Assembly (NCBI GenBank): GCA_938041955.1
Contig: CALISD010000004.1
Coordinates: forward strand, 1-48,507
Direction of reading: 5' to 3'
Origin: an uncultured Granulosicoccaceae bacterium
GTDB taxonomy: Bacteria; Pseudomonadota; Gammaproteobacteria; Granulosicoccales; Granulosicoccaceae
DNA length: 48,507 nucleotides
Made by a program: the position numbers and the translations under genes. Position 1 is the first letter of the stretch, and every line of letters starts with the position of its first letter. The notes below the pieces were generated by a model. It saw nothing but the letters and a program-made list of their open reading frames with translations. It was not told the origin of the DNA and did no database searches. Of this stretch, positions 1 through 8,824 are shown in pieces.

Positions 1-69
1 AAGAAACCTAACGTAAATATTTTCTATAGATGGGCTAGTATGGCGTTGAACAACTTATTGGTGACCACT

Positions 70-314
70 TAGCCTGCATTATTCATGAGGATTCGTCACT
101 CAGCGGAAATAGCGCAAAACAGGTCGTGTGATCGAGTGAGAAACGTGGCCCGCCACGTGTCGAGCTTGATCATGCGAGATGTGACGCAATATTTTCGTCT
201 GATGGCGAATAGACACACCGCTATTTTCAAAGTAGCCCTCCAATTACAGTGTAGACCTATGATTGCAGGTGTTTGCCTTAGTTTTCCTCGTCGCCTTGTG
301 AATAATGCAGGTTA
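70..314 (+). repeat. MITE-like element, family B copy 1
   Basis: The two ends are inverted repeats: the left reads TAGCCTGCATTATTCATGAG and the right, reversed, TAACCTGCATTATTCACAAG. Internal words (CTCAGCGGAAATAGCGCAA and GCGAATAGACACACC) recur with few changes, in reverse, at 2020-2136. The element encodes nothing convincing; the 76-codon frame inside it shares its sequence with the non-coding copy. Most likely a non-autonomous transposon remnant. The ATTATTCATGA terminal core is shared with the family A elements in this window. Confidence 0.65.
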
Positions 315-323
315 GGTCTTTAT

Positions 324-1409
324 ATGAAAACCCACACTGATGTTCCCGCTAGCTTGCCACTTGCCTTTGATGGCCACAACGATTTGTTATCACAGCTATA
401 TTCTGATGGTGGTGTGACCGCTGCTGAGTCCTTCGTTGCCGGAAGAACCACTCATTTAGATCTCGCAAAGTGCAAAGAAGGTGGCTTTGCCGGTGGATTC
501 TTTGCGATCTATGTACCGTCACCCAGTGGTCGGGCTGAACGTGACACTCTGATGCAGAGCGAGCAATATGACTTGCCATTGCCAGCGCCAATTGATGTTC
601 ATGCTGCACTACCGGTAGCGCTTCAGCAGGCGGCGATTCTGGCGCGTCTGGAAGAGCTCGGGGCGTTGAAAATCTGTACCACAACAGCAGATATTAAAGC
701 CGCTATGAAAAATGGTGTGATTGCAGCCATCATGCATATTGAGGGTTGCGAAGCTATAGATCCGGACTTTCATTCACTTGAGATATTGTACAGGGCAGGT
801 CTGCGCTCACTAGGCCCGGTGTGGAGTCGTCATACGCTTTTTGCGGAAGGCGTTCCCTTTCGATTTCCTTCGTCTCCTGATACTGGCAATGGACTCACGC
901 CACTGGGTGTCAATCTAGTCAAGCGCTGCGACAAGCGTGGAATTCTGGTTGATCTTTCACACATAAACGAAGCCGGTTTCTGGGATGTTGCAAAGCATTC
1001 AACGAAGCCGCTTGTGGCGACTCATTCGAATGCTCACATGTTGTGCGAGCATGCACGTAACCTGACCGACAAACAGCTGGCTGCAATTGCCGAAAGTGAT
1101 GGTATGGTGGGGGTGAATTTTGGTACTGCTTTCCTGCGTTCCGATGGTCGCAAGCTGCCTGATGTTGAATTGTCAGTGATGCTGCGTCACTTCGACCATC
1201 TTATTTCAATACTTGGTGAGAATCGGGTTGGGTTCGGGTCTGATTTTGATGGTACGGTAGTGCCGGAAGCCATTGGCGATGTTTCAGGGTTAGTGGCGTT
1301 GCGCTGCGCGATGAAAGCAAATGGTTATGATGATGAACTCATGCAAAAGCTTTGTCATGGTAACTGGTTAAGAGTGCTGGAACAGACCTGGGTAGCTGCA
1401 CCAGTCTGA
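324..1409 (+). CDS. Membrane dipeptidase, peptidase family M19
   Basis: Zinc-dependent dipeptidase of the renal dipeptidase family, 361 residues, the usual length. The metal-site motifs are visible in order: GHNDLL near residue 17 (H18 and D20), MHIEGCEAI near 138 with the bridging Glu, LSHINEAGFW, ATHSNAH, and GFGSDFDG near residue 310. Members hydrolyse dipeptides and often tolerate a D-residue at the C-terminus. There is no signal peptide, so it is probably cytoplasmic. The peptide-type ABC importer 1.6 kb downstream on the same strand suggests that it processes imported dipeptides, though the genes are not contiguous. The ATG at 324 lies 10 bp after the upstream repeat, so its promoter probably lies within or is supplied by that repeat. 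Confidence 0.9.
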   Translation: MKTHTDVPASLPLAFDGHNDLLSQLYSDGGVTAAESFVAGRTTHLDLAKCKEGGFAGGFFAIYVPSPSGRAERDTLMQSEQYDLPLPAPIDVHAALPVALQQAAILARLEELGALKICTTTADIKAAMKNGVIAAIMHIEGCEAIDPDFHSLEILYRAGLRSLGPVWSRHTLFAEGVPFRFPSSPDTGNGLTPLGVNLVKRCDKRGILVDLSHINEAGFWDVAKHSTKPLVATHSNAHMLCEHARNLTDKQLAAIAESDGMVGVNFGTAFLRSDGRKLPDVELSVMLRHFDHLISILGENRVGFGSDFDGTVVPEAIGDVSGLVALRCAMKANGYDDELMQKLCHGNWLRVLEQTWVAAPV

Positions 1410-1515
1410 TTGATGCAAAGTGATCTCTTGCTTATTCCGATGATTATTTTAAACAATCGTTCGGACAATAAAAAACTTGCAATAACCGGCATTAGCCAAA
1501 TAATTGAGGCATGCA

Positions 1516-1944
1516 TTGAGTATAAGAATAAAAAGTAAGTCTTACGGCCCTCTAACTGTGACATCACATGCTGATGATTCGATAATATCTATCACTGAAG
1601 GCGGTCATTCTGTCGGTGTTGGTCTGACAGCCGGGCCTGACAGTTCTTCGCCATCTGATCTATTGCTCGGCGCGTTGGGTTCTTGTATTTATATCTCACT
1701 CGGTATGGCAGCGAATGCGTTAAAGCACTCTGTTAGTGATCTCACTGTGTGTGTGACCGCAGAAAAAGCGCAGAGTCTACCGCATCGGATTGATCGCTTT
1801 GATGTGCAGGTAAGTTTTGACTTTAATGGCACTGCTGAAGAACGTGATCGAATCTTAAAAGACACGAAAGCGCTGTGCACGGTCAGTAACACTTTAAATG
1901 CCAATGTAACCTTACGGTATCAGGCGTCTGCCAGGTCTGCATAA
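1516..1944 (+). CDS. OsmC family protein
   Basis: Small OsmC/Ohr-type protein. Members commonly reduce organic hydroperoxides through two cysteines. Here PSDLLLGALGSC carries the first Cys and ALCTVSNTL the second, in the usual places. The ATG at 1511 is out of frame, so translation must begin at a TTG. TTG 1516 is preferred because TGAGG lies six bases upstream; TTG 1504 would add four residues. It follows the dipeptidase by about 100 bp on the same strand and may share its transcript. Substrate unknown. Confidence 0.82.
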   Translation: MSIRIKSKSYGPLTVTSHADDSIISITEGGHSVGVGLTAGPDSSSPSDLLLGALGSCIYISLGMAANALKHSVSDLTVCVTAEKAQSLPHRIDRFDVQVSFDFNGTAEERDRILKDTKALCTVSNTLNANVTLRYQASARSA

Positions 1945-2019
1945 ATCACACGTCGGTCGCTCAACTTAATGTTAAATCTACACATACAGTGCTTTAAGGT
2001 GATCAGTGATGTCTTTCAA

Positions 2020-2136
2020 TCTATCAGTGTGTCTATTCGGCAGCAGAAGAAATTGCCGCGTCACGTCACAGCCGATCAGCTGGCTTGTGTTGCGATATTT
2101 CCTCTGAGTCCGCGTTTTCATGAATAATGCAGGCTA
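2020..2136 (-). repeat. MITE-like element, family B copy 2 (partial, inverted)
   Basis: Read on the minus strand it begins TAGCCTGCATTATTCATGA and then follows the copy at 70-314 (CTCAGAGGAAATATCGCAA, later GTGACG and CCGAATAGACACAC). No second terminus is recognisable, so this copy is truncated or decayed towards 1975. With copy 1 it flanks the dipeptidase and OsmC genes in inverted orientation. Confidence 0.6.
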
Positions 2137-2221
2137 GCCAATGCAGAGGAAGTCAGTAACACTGGCCCGGCCGATCTGTGATATCGATTCCTATTACTGA
2201 ATATAACCCGGGAAATTTACT

Positions 2222-2545
2222 ATGGCAGTGTATTTAATACAGATTGCTTTTACCGCCGACTCAATTGCCAGGCTCGTGAAGAATCCCGAGAATCGACTCG
2301 AGTCGATGATTCCGTTGGTGCAATCGATGGGCGGGCGTTTTATTGGCTCATGGATAAGCTTCGGTGAATATGATTCAACGGCGGTTATCGAAATGCCGAG
2401 CAACATAGCGATCAAAGCTTTTGAGTTGCGCTGCATGGCGGGTGGAGGTTTGCGATTCTTTCATGTCACGCCACTGATGACTTTTGAAGAAGGTGTCGAG
2501 GCTATGCAGCAGGCGGGTCAAATTGACTACAAAGCACCTGCTTGA
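2222..2545 (+). CDS. GYD domain-containing protein
   Basis: 107 residues, a typical single-domain GYD protein (ferredoxin-like fold, function unknown). It begins MAVYLIQIAFT, a first beta strand, has the family-type G-E-Y-D at ISFGEYDSTAV and ends with a short helix. GYD proteins often sit beside oxidoreductase or transport genes and no enzymatic role is established. A CGGGAAA stretch precedes the ATG. It lies between repeat copies and is not clearly in an operon. Confidence 0.8.
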   Translation: MAVYLIQIAFTADSIARLVKNPENRLESMIPLVQSMGGRFIGSWISFGEYDSTAVIEMPSNIAIKAFELRCMAGGGLRFFHVTPLMTFEEGVEAMQQAGQIDYKAPA

Positions 2546-2598
2546 GCGCTGGTGAATTTTCTTGATGTTGGTTAGTGTACTGCAGATAAATGTCGATC

Positions 2599-2765
2599 TA
2601 ACCCGGATTATTCATGATGATGACGGCATCTCACTTGATCTTTGATTCCACAGCGAATTTTTTGCTTTTGCAAATATCAATTAGGTATTCGACGCAAGAA
2701 GAAAATCCACTGTGAAATAAAATCTCTACGCGATATGCTCGCCACATCATGAATAATCCGGGCTA
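2599..2765 (+). repeat. MITE-like palindromic element, family A copy 1
   Basis: Ends are ACCCGGATTATTCATGATG on the left and CATCATGAATAATCCGGGCT on the right. The interior is a long imperfect palindrome: GATTCCACAGCGAATTTT pairs with AAAATCCACTGTGAAAT, then TATTCG and GCAAAAG-type arms. Nearly the same 166 bp occurs at 18881-19045 (same orientation) and 31796-31961 (inverted). The whole element can fold as one hairpin. No coding capacity; a probable non-autonomous transposon. Confidence 0.8.
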
Positions 2766-2887
2766 TGGTTGTACGTGGGCCGCTTGCGGCAGCTGTTCTG
2801 CCCGCATTACGTGCGGAAGATGATCAGGCCTGTCCACAATACGCTGTTGACGTGACGATCGGTGCCGGCACTCCGGATTTAAATTAA
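2765..2887 (+). pseudogene. Possible gene remnant abutting the repeat
   Basis: A 40-codon frame begins exactly at the right end of the repeat and encodes MVVRGPLAAAVLPALRAEDD followed by about 20 residues ending PDLN. It reads like the C-terminal tail of a longer protein, but I do not recognise the family. No ribosome binding site is seen, and the frame is closed upstream by a stop inside the repeat. One reading is that insertion or deletion at the repeat removed the front of this gene; chance is equally possible. Confidence 0.25.
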
Positions 2888-2992
2888 TCCCCGGCAGATC
2901 AATATAAGTGTTTCCACTAGCTACTTTGGGTGTGTATGCTGGAATAAGACAGGTTTATTGATCCACCCATGACACTTCAAGGAGTCGAAAGT

Positions 2993-4645
2993 ATGCAGAA
3001 ACTAATATCTTCAATGCTTCAAACGACGCTGCTGCGTAATGCCGGCAGACGACGCGTGCTGCAAAAGTTCGCAATTGCAGCGGTAGCCCCGATCCTATTG
3101 GCTGTGCCGATGCAGCAGGTGCAAGCCGCAACGCCGAAGGACATGCTGGTGATAGCCAGCCGTATCGACGATATCACAACCTTTGATCCTGCTCAGTCTT
3201 TCGAGTTTTCAGGCAGCGATGTCATTCGCAATGTGTATGGCAGGTTGGTGAATTTCAATCCCGCCGATCTCGACGCCGGCTATGAGCCGGAGTTGGCAGA
3301 CAGCTGGACAGTCTCTGAAGATGGTAAAACAATCACCTTCACCATCAGTGAAGGGAAGAAGTTTCATTCAGGCAATCCGGTGACCGCTGAAGACGTTGAG
3401 TTTTCATTGCGCCGCGCGGTGCTGCTGGAAAAAACCCCTTCGTTTATTCTGACTCAATTCGGCTTTAACAAGGATAACGTTGAACAGACCATCAAGGCCG
3501 ATGGAAACACTGTTTCTATCGTGACCGACAAAAAATACGCTACATCTTTTGTTCTGAACTGTCTGACAGCAACGATCGGCGCTATCGTAGATAAGAAAAC
3601 GGTCATGGCTAACGAAGTGGATGGCGATATGGGCAATGAGTGGCTCAGAACCAATTCTGCGGGCTCAGGTGCGTACAAGGTGGTGAGCTGGAAGGCGAAT
3701 GAATCCGTTACCTTGCAGGCAAACGAAGATTTTCATCTCGGTGCTCCGGCGATGAAGCGCGTGATTGTTCGCCATATTCAGGAAAGTGCAACACAGCGAT
3801 TGTTGCTCACCAAGGGTGATATTGATATAGCACGTAATCTGAACCCTGAGGATATTGCCGGTATATCTGACAATGGTGATCTTAAAATACATGATGAGTT
3901 GCGTGGTCGCTTGATGTATCTGTCTTTCAATCAAAAGCACCCGATATTGTCAAAGCCTAAAGTAGTTGAGGCGATGAAATATTTAATTGATTACCAGGGA
4001 ATGCAAGACAGCTTTCTAAAAGGCCAATACACCATCCATCAAAACTTTCTGCCAGCCACTTACCTTGGTGCAATTGACGATAAACCCTATAGCCTGAATA
4101 TTGCAAAAGCAAAAGAGCTGCTTGCAGAAGCTGGTGTCGGTGAGTTTGAAATTGAAGCAGGTGTTCGCGAAGCGCAGGAACGTATAGAGATTGCGCAAAC
4201 TATGCAAAACAACCTGGCTCAGGTTGGCATCACGCTGAAAATAACGGTTGGAACCGCCAAGCAGATACTTACCCGCTACCGTGCTCGTGAATTGGATATG
4301 TATGTGGGCGCATGGGGTCCGGATTATCCTGATCCGCAAACCAATGCAGGAACATTTGCTTTTAACCCTGACAATTCAGACGAAGCAAAAGCCACAGGCT
4401 TACTGGCCTACCGCAATGCCTGGAGCCCGGGCGCGCTTGGAGAAAAGACGTCTTTGGCGGTAACAGAAGGCGATGTCGACAAACGGCGTCAAATGTATGA
4501 AGAGATACAGCGTGAGTTTCTGCAAGTAGCTCCGTTTGCCATTATGTTTCAAAAGATCGAGCAAGCTGGTATGGCAAAATCTGTTTCTAATCTGGTGCTC
4601 GGTGGAGCTATAACAGCAGCTTCGTATTGGCCGGTAACGAAATAA
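2993..4645 (+). CDS. ABC transporter substrate-binding protein, family 5 (peptide type)
   Basis: Periplasmic solute-binding protein of the DppA/OppA class, about 550 residues. The start is set at ATG 2993 because AAGGAG lies nine bases upstream; an ATG at 2969 has no such site. The N-terminus carries GRRRVLQKF followed by a hydrophobic run ending VQAATPKD, which resembles a Tat signal. Family features follow: a TFDPAQSFEFSGSDVIRNVY lobe, then LADSWTVSEDGKTITF and FHSGNPVTAEDVEFSLRR. Two permeases and two ATPases follow on the same strand, completing an importer. Substrate is unproven; a peptide is the default and other family 5 ligands are possible. Confidence 0.9.
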   Translation: MQKLISSMLQTTLLRNAGRRRVLQKFAIAAVAPILLAVPMQQVQAATPKDMLVIASRIDDITTFDPAQSFEFSGSDVIRNVYGRLVNFNPADLDAGYEPELADSWTVSEDGKTITFTISEGKKFHSGNPVTAEDVEFSLRRAVLLEKTPSFILTQFGFNKDNVEQTIKADGNTVSIVTDKKYATSFVLNCLTATIGAIVDKKTVMANEVDGDMGNEWLRTNSAGSGAYKVVSWKANESVTLQANEDFHLGAPAMKRVIVRHIQESATQRLLLTKGDIDIARNLNPEDIAGISDNGDLKIHDELRGRLMYLSFNQKHPILSKPKVVEAMKYLIDYQGMQDSFLKGQYTIHQNFLPATYLGAIDDKPYSLNIAKAKELLAEAGVGEFEIEAGVREAQERIEIAQTMQNNLAQVGITLKITVGTAKQILTRYRARELDMYVGAWGPDYPDPQTNAGTFAFNPDNSDEAKATGLLAYRNAWSPGALGEKTSLAVTEGDVDKRRQMYEEIQREFLQVAPFAIMFQKIEQAGMAKSVSNLVLGGAITAASYWPVTK

Positions 4646-4753
4646 GCTCAAGTGCTTATTTAGCAGTTATCTTTATGGTTAACACACCGGCTCAAGCTGA
4701 GTCGACTACTGACACGGGTTTGCTTATGGCGGCTTTAGGCAAAGGGCAAACCC

Positions 4754-5815
4754 GTGGTTAACTCAGCGGATGCAGTAGTTTCAAATACCTCTATGAGTGG
4801 CACATCGTCGTTGCTGTTTCGTGTCTTAAAAACCATCGGCTCTATTGCCATCACGATGTTGGGTTTGCTGTTGGTCACCTTTATCATCGGCAGGGTGATG
4901 CCTATTGACCCGGTGATTTCAATCGTGGGTGAACGCGCCACCAAAGAAGTCTACGACGCAGCGTATCTGGAGATGGGCCTTGACAAGCCTGTTTTGGTGC
5001 AGTTTCTTTATTACCTTAGTGATGTGCTTCGAGGGGATTTTGGTATCTCTTATCTCAACGGTGCGCCCGTTGCAGAAGACATCAGACGCGTATTTCCGGC
5101 AACGCTTGAACTGGCCACCATTGGCACATTGATCGGTGTCATTGTTGGTGTGCCGCTTGGCATAGTGGCGGCTGTCAAGCGTGATACCTGGATCGACCAG
5201 GTAGCTCGCGTGGTCGCACTGGTTGGATACTCGATGCCGATCTTCTGGCTCGGGCTGATAGGTTTATTGGTTTTTTATGGCATTCTGGGGTGGGTTGGGG
5301 GCCCGGGTCGTGTAGGTATTTTCTACGTTGATGTGGTGCCATCGGTGACAGGAATGATTCTGATTGATTCAGCGCTTGATGGTCAGTGGGACATCTTTCG
5401 TGATGCCATCAGTCATATTATTCTACCGGCATCCATCTTAGGCTATTACAGCCTTGCCTATATCAGCCGAATGACACGTTCTTTCATGCTTGAGCAACTC
5501 AATGCAGAATACATCACCACGGCACGAGTCAAAGGCTTGTCTGAATGGGCGGTTGTCTGGCGACATGCATTCGGTAATATTAAAGTTCAGTTAATCACTG
5601 TTATTGCCTTAAGTTATGCAGGGCTCCTGGAAGGGTCAGTACTGACTGAAATTATTTTCTCCTGGCCTGGTATCGGCTCATACATAACAACTGCATTGTT
5701 GTCAGCTGATATGAATGCCGTACTCGGTGGCACAGTGGTTGTCGGTCTGGTGTTTGTGTGCCTCAATGTGTTGTCCGATCTTTTATATTCCTTTTATGAT
5801 CCGCGAGCAAAATGA
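4754..5815 (+). CDS. Peptide-type ABC transporter permease (DppB class)
   Basis: Inner-membrane permease, 353 residues, with the DppB/OppB pattern: an N-terminal membrane helix at about residue 25-50, the periplasmic segment with DKPVLVQFLYYLSDVLRGDF, then a helix bundle. The cytoplasmic EAA loop that docks the ATPase is visible at TTARVKGLSEWAVVWRHAF near residue 255. The start is GTG 4754; an in-frame ATG at 4793 is an alternative that keeps all membrane segments. Its stop overlaps the next permease by four bases (ATGA), showing translational coupling. Confidence 0.9.
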   Translation: MVNSADAVVSNTSMSGTSSLLFRVLKTIGSIAITMLGLLLVTFIIGRVMPIDPVISIVGERATKEVYDAAYLEMGLDKPVLVQFLYYLSDVLRGDFGISYLNGAPVAEDIRRVFPATLELATIGTLIGVIVGVPLGIVAAVKRDTWIDQVARVVALVGYSMPIFWLGLIGLLVFYGILGWVGGPGRVGIFYVDVVPSVTGMILIDSALDGQWDIFRDAISHIILPASILGYYSLAYISRMTRSFMLEQLNAEYITTARVKGLSEWAVVWRHAFGNIKVQLITVIALSYAGLLEGSVLTEIIFSWPGIGSYITTALLSADMNAVLGGTVVVGLVFVCLNVLSDLLYSFYDPRAK

Positions 5816-6747
5816 ATCAGGAAAACATCTTGCAACCGCATCGTACAGGCTTACGTAGCTGGTTAACCGCCGATGTGCCCACATCACGTGCACAGGCGCG
5901 AGCTTCCGCGTGGTATCACGGCTGGCTGGAATTTAAAACCAATCGACTGGCGTTACTCGGGCTTTGTATTCTTATCGCGTTGGTGTTGATTGCTATATTC
6001 GCACCGTTGTTATCACCTCATGATCCACTTGCCCAACAGCTTTCCAATCGACTACAACCACTTGGAAGTCCGGGTCATATCCTTGGTACTGATTCACTGG
6101 GCCGGGACATCCTCAGTCGTATGATCTATGGCTCAAGAATTACTTTTTATATTGTCGGGCTGGTGGTGCTTATAGCGCCGGTTGCCGGTTTGTTGGTAGG
6201 TACTGTTGCGGGCTATGTCGGTGGTTGGGCTGATACCATATTGATGCGTATCACCGATATTTTCCTGGCCTTTCCCAGATTGGTGCTGGCACTGGCGTTT
6301 GTCGCAGCACTGGGTGCCGGTATTGAAAATGCTGTGCTCGCCATAGCGCTAACCGCATGGCCGCCATATGCCCGAATAGCACGGGCAGAGACACTAACGA
6401 TACGTAGTTCAGACTATATAAGCGCGGTGAAACTGCAGGGGGCCGGTGCGTTCAGAATTATCACTCGCCATATCTGGCCGTTGTGCATCGCTTCTCTGAT
6501 CGTAAGAATCACACTGGATATGGCGGGTATTATTCTGGCTGCAGCCGGGCTTGGCTTCTTAGGTTTAGGTGCACGACCACCATCCCCGGAGTGGGGTGCG
6601 ATGATTGCAGAGGGCAGGCGCTTTATTCTTGATCACTGGTGGGTCGCGACGATGCCCGGGCTTGCAATCTTTACCGTGAGCCTGGCGTTTAACCTTCTGG
6701 GTGATGGTTTACGTGATTTACTTGATCCCAAAAGTCATGGCAAATGA
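5812..6747 (+). CDS. Peptide-type ABC transporter permease (DppC class)
   Basis: Second inner-membrane permease, 311 residues. The DppC/OppC signature LGTDSLGRDILSRMIYGSR follows the first helix, and the EAA loop reads YISAVKLQGAGAFRIITRHI. The C-terminus ends GDGLRDLLDPKSHGK, which is typical. It overlaps the preceding permease by ATGA and would pair with it as a heterodimer. The 122 bp to the next ATPase gene are longer than other gaps in this operon. Confidence 0.9.
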   Translation: MNQENILQPHRTGLRSWLTADVPTSRAQARASAWYHGWLEFKTNRLALLGLCILIALVLIAIFAPLLSPHDPLAQQLSNRLQPLGSPGHILGTDSLGRDILSRMIYGSRITFYIVGLVVLIAPVAGLLVGTVAGYVGGWADTILMRITDIFLAFPRLVLALAFVAALGAGIENAVLAIALTAWPPYARIARAETLTIRSSDYISAVKLQGAGAFRIITRHIWPLCIASLIVRITLDMAGIILAAAGLGFLGLGARPPSPEWGAMIAEGRRFILDHWWVATMPGLAIFTVSLAFNLLGDGLRDLLDPKSHGK

Positions 6748-6869
6748 AACTACGCAAATGATGTCAGTCAAGTAAGTCAGGCGTATGAAGCTATGAAAAG
6801 CAGACCCACAAAACGTTTGTTTTTTAAGGCAACGTATGTAACCGATACCATGACACACATGGAAACAGT

Positions 6870-7754
6870 ATGACTCTTCTGGACGTTGAAAACCTGTGTG
6901 TGAAGTTTCCCACTCGCAGTGGTGTGTTTGATGCTGTTCGCGGTGTGTCTTTTTCTCTGGGTCGCGAGCGTTTGGGTATTGTTGGTGAGTCCGGTTCGGG
7001 TAAGTCTTTAACCGGCCGTGCGATTCTGCGTCTCATTCGCCATCCGGGAGTAGTGACTGCCAATCACATTTCACTTGAGGGTGAAAACCTGCTGCAGTTG
7101 TCTGAGCGACAAATGCGTAAGGTACGTGGCCAGCGTATTTCAATGGTGATGCAGGATCCGAAGTTCTCACTCAACCCGGTAATGCGTGTAGGAGAACAGA
7201 TTGTTGAAGCCTGTTTGCAACACGAAAAAATAAGCCGCAATGCTGCCAAGCTAAAAGCTATTGAGATGCTGGAAGCCGTATCAATAAGAGACAGTGAGCG
7301 GGTGTTTAACGCGTATCCGCATGAGATGTCAGGGGGTATGGGGCAACGTATTATGATCGCGATGATGCTTATTCCAAACCCGCAAATTCTTATTGCAGAT
7401 GAACCCACTTCAGCGCTGGATGTGTCGGTGCAAACTCAAGTGCTCGGTATTATGGATAAGCTGGTGCGGGAGCGTGGTATGGGACTCATCTTCATTAGCC
7501 ATGATCTAAATCTTGTCTCTGCTTTTTGTGATCGTGTACTGATTATGTATGGAGGGCGAGTTGTTGAGACCTGTCAGGCTGACAAGCTTTATGAGGCTAA
7601 ACATCCGTATACACAGGGTTTACTCAATTCAATGCCGCGTCTTGACACACCGGTTAAGCGTTTACAGGTGCTGAAGCGGGATGCGAGTTGGATGGATGGT
7701 GATATTGCCTCTGACAGTGACGCCAGTGGTAAGGCTATAGGTAGGTCGGTGTGA
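6870..7754 (+). CDS. Peptide-type ABC transporter ATPase (DppD class)
   Basis: Nucleotide-binding subunit, 294 residues. Walker A is GESGSGKS near residue 39, the Q-loop is MVMQDPKFSLNP, the signature is MSGGMGQR, Walker B is LIADEPTSALD and the switch His is in ISHDL. The C-terminal extension with HPYTQGLLNSMPRL is the oligopeptide-type domain; the four Cys that bind Fe-S in some DppD proteins are not seen. It overlaps the next ATPase gene by one base (TGATG), so the two subunits are probably made in equal amounts. Confidence 0.9.
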   Translation: MTLLDVENLCVKFPTRSGVFDAVRGVSFSLGRERLGIVGESGSGKSLTGRAILRLIRHPGVVTANHISLEGENLLQLSERQMRKVRGQRISMVMQDPKFSLNPVMRVGEQIVEACLQHEKISRNAAKLKAIEMLEAVSIRDSERVFNAYPHEMSGGMGQRIMIAMMLIPNPQILIADEPTSALDVSVQTQVLGIMDKLVRERGMGLIFISHDLNLVSAFCDRVLIMYGGRVVETCQADKLYEAKHPYTQGLLNSMPRLDTPVKRLQVLKRDASWMDGDIASDSDASGKAIGRSV

Positions 7755-8566
7755 TGTCCGCAAACTCCAACCGGCATACTGCTTCTAATGCAGATCCGGG
7801 TAGTCAATCAGGTAATGCTATTGAAATTGCTGATCTTTCGGTGTGGTTCGGGCACGGGGCCGACCGGGTTGATGCAGTCAAGTCGGCGAGTTTCGTACTG
7901 CCGCGAGGTGCTTCTTTCGGATTGGTAGGTGAAAGTGGTTCCGGTAAATCCACCATCCTTCGTGCGCTGACCGGATTAGTGAAAAGCTGGCAAGGCACAA
8001 TGCTGGTTAATGGTGAAACGCTTGGTAGAAAACGAGGCAAAGATTTCTACCGGCAAGTGCAAATGGTTTTTCAGGACCCTTATGCCTCTTTACATCCACG
8101 CCATTCTGTTGATCAGGTGCTTTCGGAAACTTTGTCATTGCATAAGTTTGGTGACATCAATGACCGGGTAGAAAAATTACTTACCGATGTGGGGCTTGGG
8201 CCTCAGTATCGGTTTCGTTATCCACATCAGTTGTCGGGTGGGCAGCGGCAACGTGTCGCGATAGCTCGCGCGCTTGCCCCTTCGCCGTCTATCCTGTTGT
8301 TGGATGAACCCACCTCTGCACTGGATGTATCAGTACAGGCAGAGATTCTCAATCTGTTGACTGACTTGAGAGAAGAGCAGAATCTTACCTACCTGATGGT
8401 GTCGCATAATCTTGCTGTTGTCGGGCATTTGTGCGAGCAGATAGCGGTTATGCAGAACGGTGAGATTGTTGAGATATTGCCTGTTGAAGACATGCGTCAG
8501 CTTAAGTCCAGCCACCATTATACCCAGCACCTGCTTGAGGCTTCGATGGGTTATAAGAGCACGTAG
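7754..8566 (+). CDS. Peptide-type ABC transporter ATPase (DppF class)
   Basis: Partner ATPase of the importer. Walker A is GESGSGKST, the Q-loop VFQDPYASLHPRH, the signature LSGGQRQRVAIARAL, Walker B LLLDEPTSALDVS and the switch His VSHNLAVV. It lacks the long C-terminal oligopeptide domain of DppF and ends soon after HYTQHLLEAS. ATG 7754 is chosen; a GTG at 7751 directly precedes it. Last gene of the operon; no hairpin terminator is evident in the following 250 bp. Confidence 0.9.
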   Translation: MSANSNRHTASNADPGSQSGNAIEIADLSVWFGHGADRVDAVKSASFVLPRGASFGLVGESGSGKSTILRALTGLVKSWQGTMLVNGETLGRKRGKDFYRQVQMVFQDPYASLHPRHSVDQVLSETLSLHKFGDINDRVEKLLTDVGLGPQYRFRYPHQLSGGQRQRVAIARALAPSPSILLLDEPTSALDVSVQAEILNLLTDLREEQNLTYLMVSHNLAVVGHLCEQIAVMQNGEIVEILPVEDMRQLKSSHHYTQHLLEASMGYKST

Positions 8567-8824
8567 CACGTCCGGGCTAGCAAGAATCGGGAATGAAAAA
8601 CCAGAACAATAAGTTCATTTGCGCGTGAGGTATTTTACAGTATGGGTGTTGGATTTCCTGTGCTTCACCGGGCAGTTGCTTTGGCCAGCAGGCACGCCTG
8701 TTAGTACGGAGTTCGAGCTGGAATTATTTGAGTGAATGCTACGTATTGTATATGACGAATTGATGTTGTCGGGTGGATGGGTCAAGATAGTTGTAAAGTC
8801 CCCGTACTTCAACCGGTGTTAATT

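Noticed and set aside
85..315. 76-codon frame at the left end
   Set aside because: It lies inside a repeat whose second copy has no such frame, and shows no family resemblance.
8571..8582. GTCCGGGCTAGC after the peptide importer as a fourth family A end
   Set aside because: Only about ten bases match and the ATTATTCATGA core is missing.
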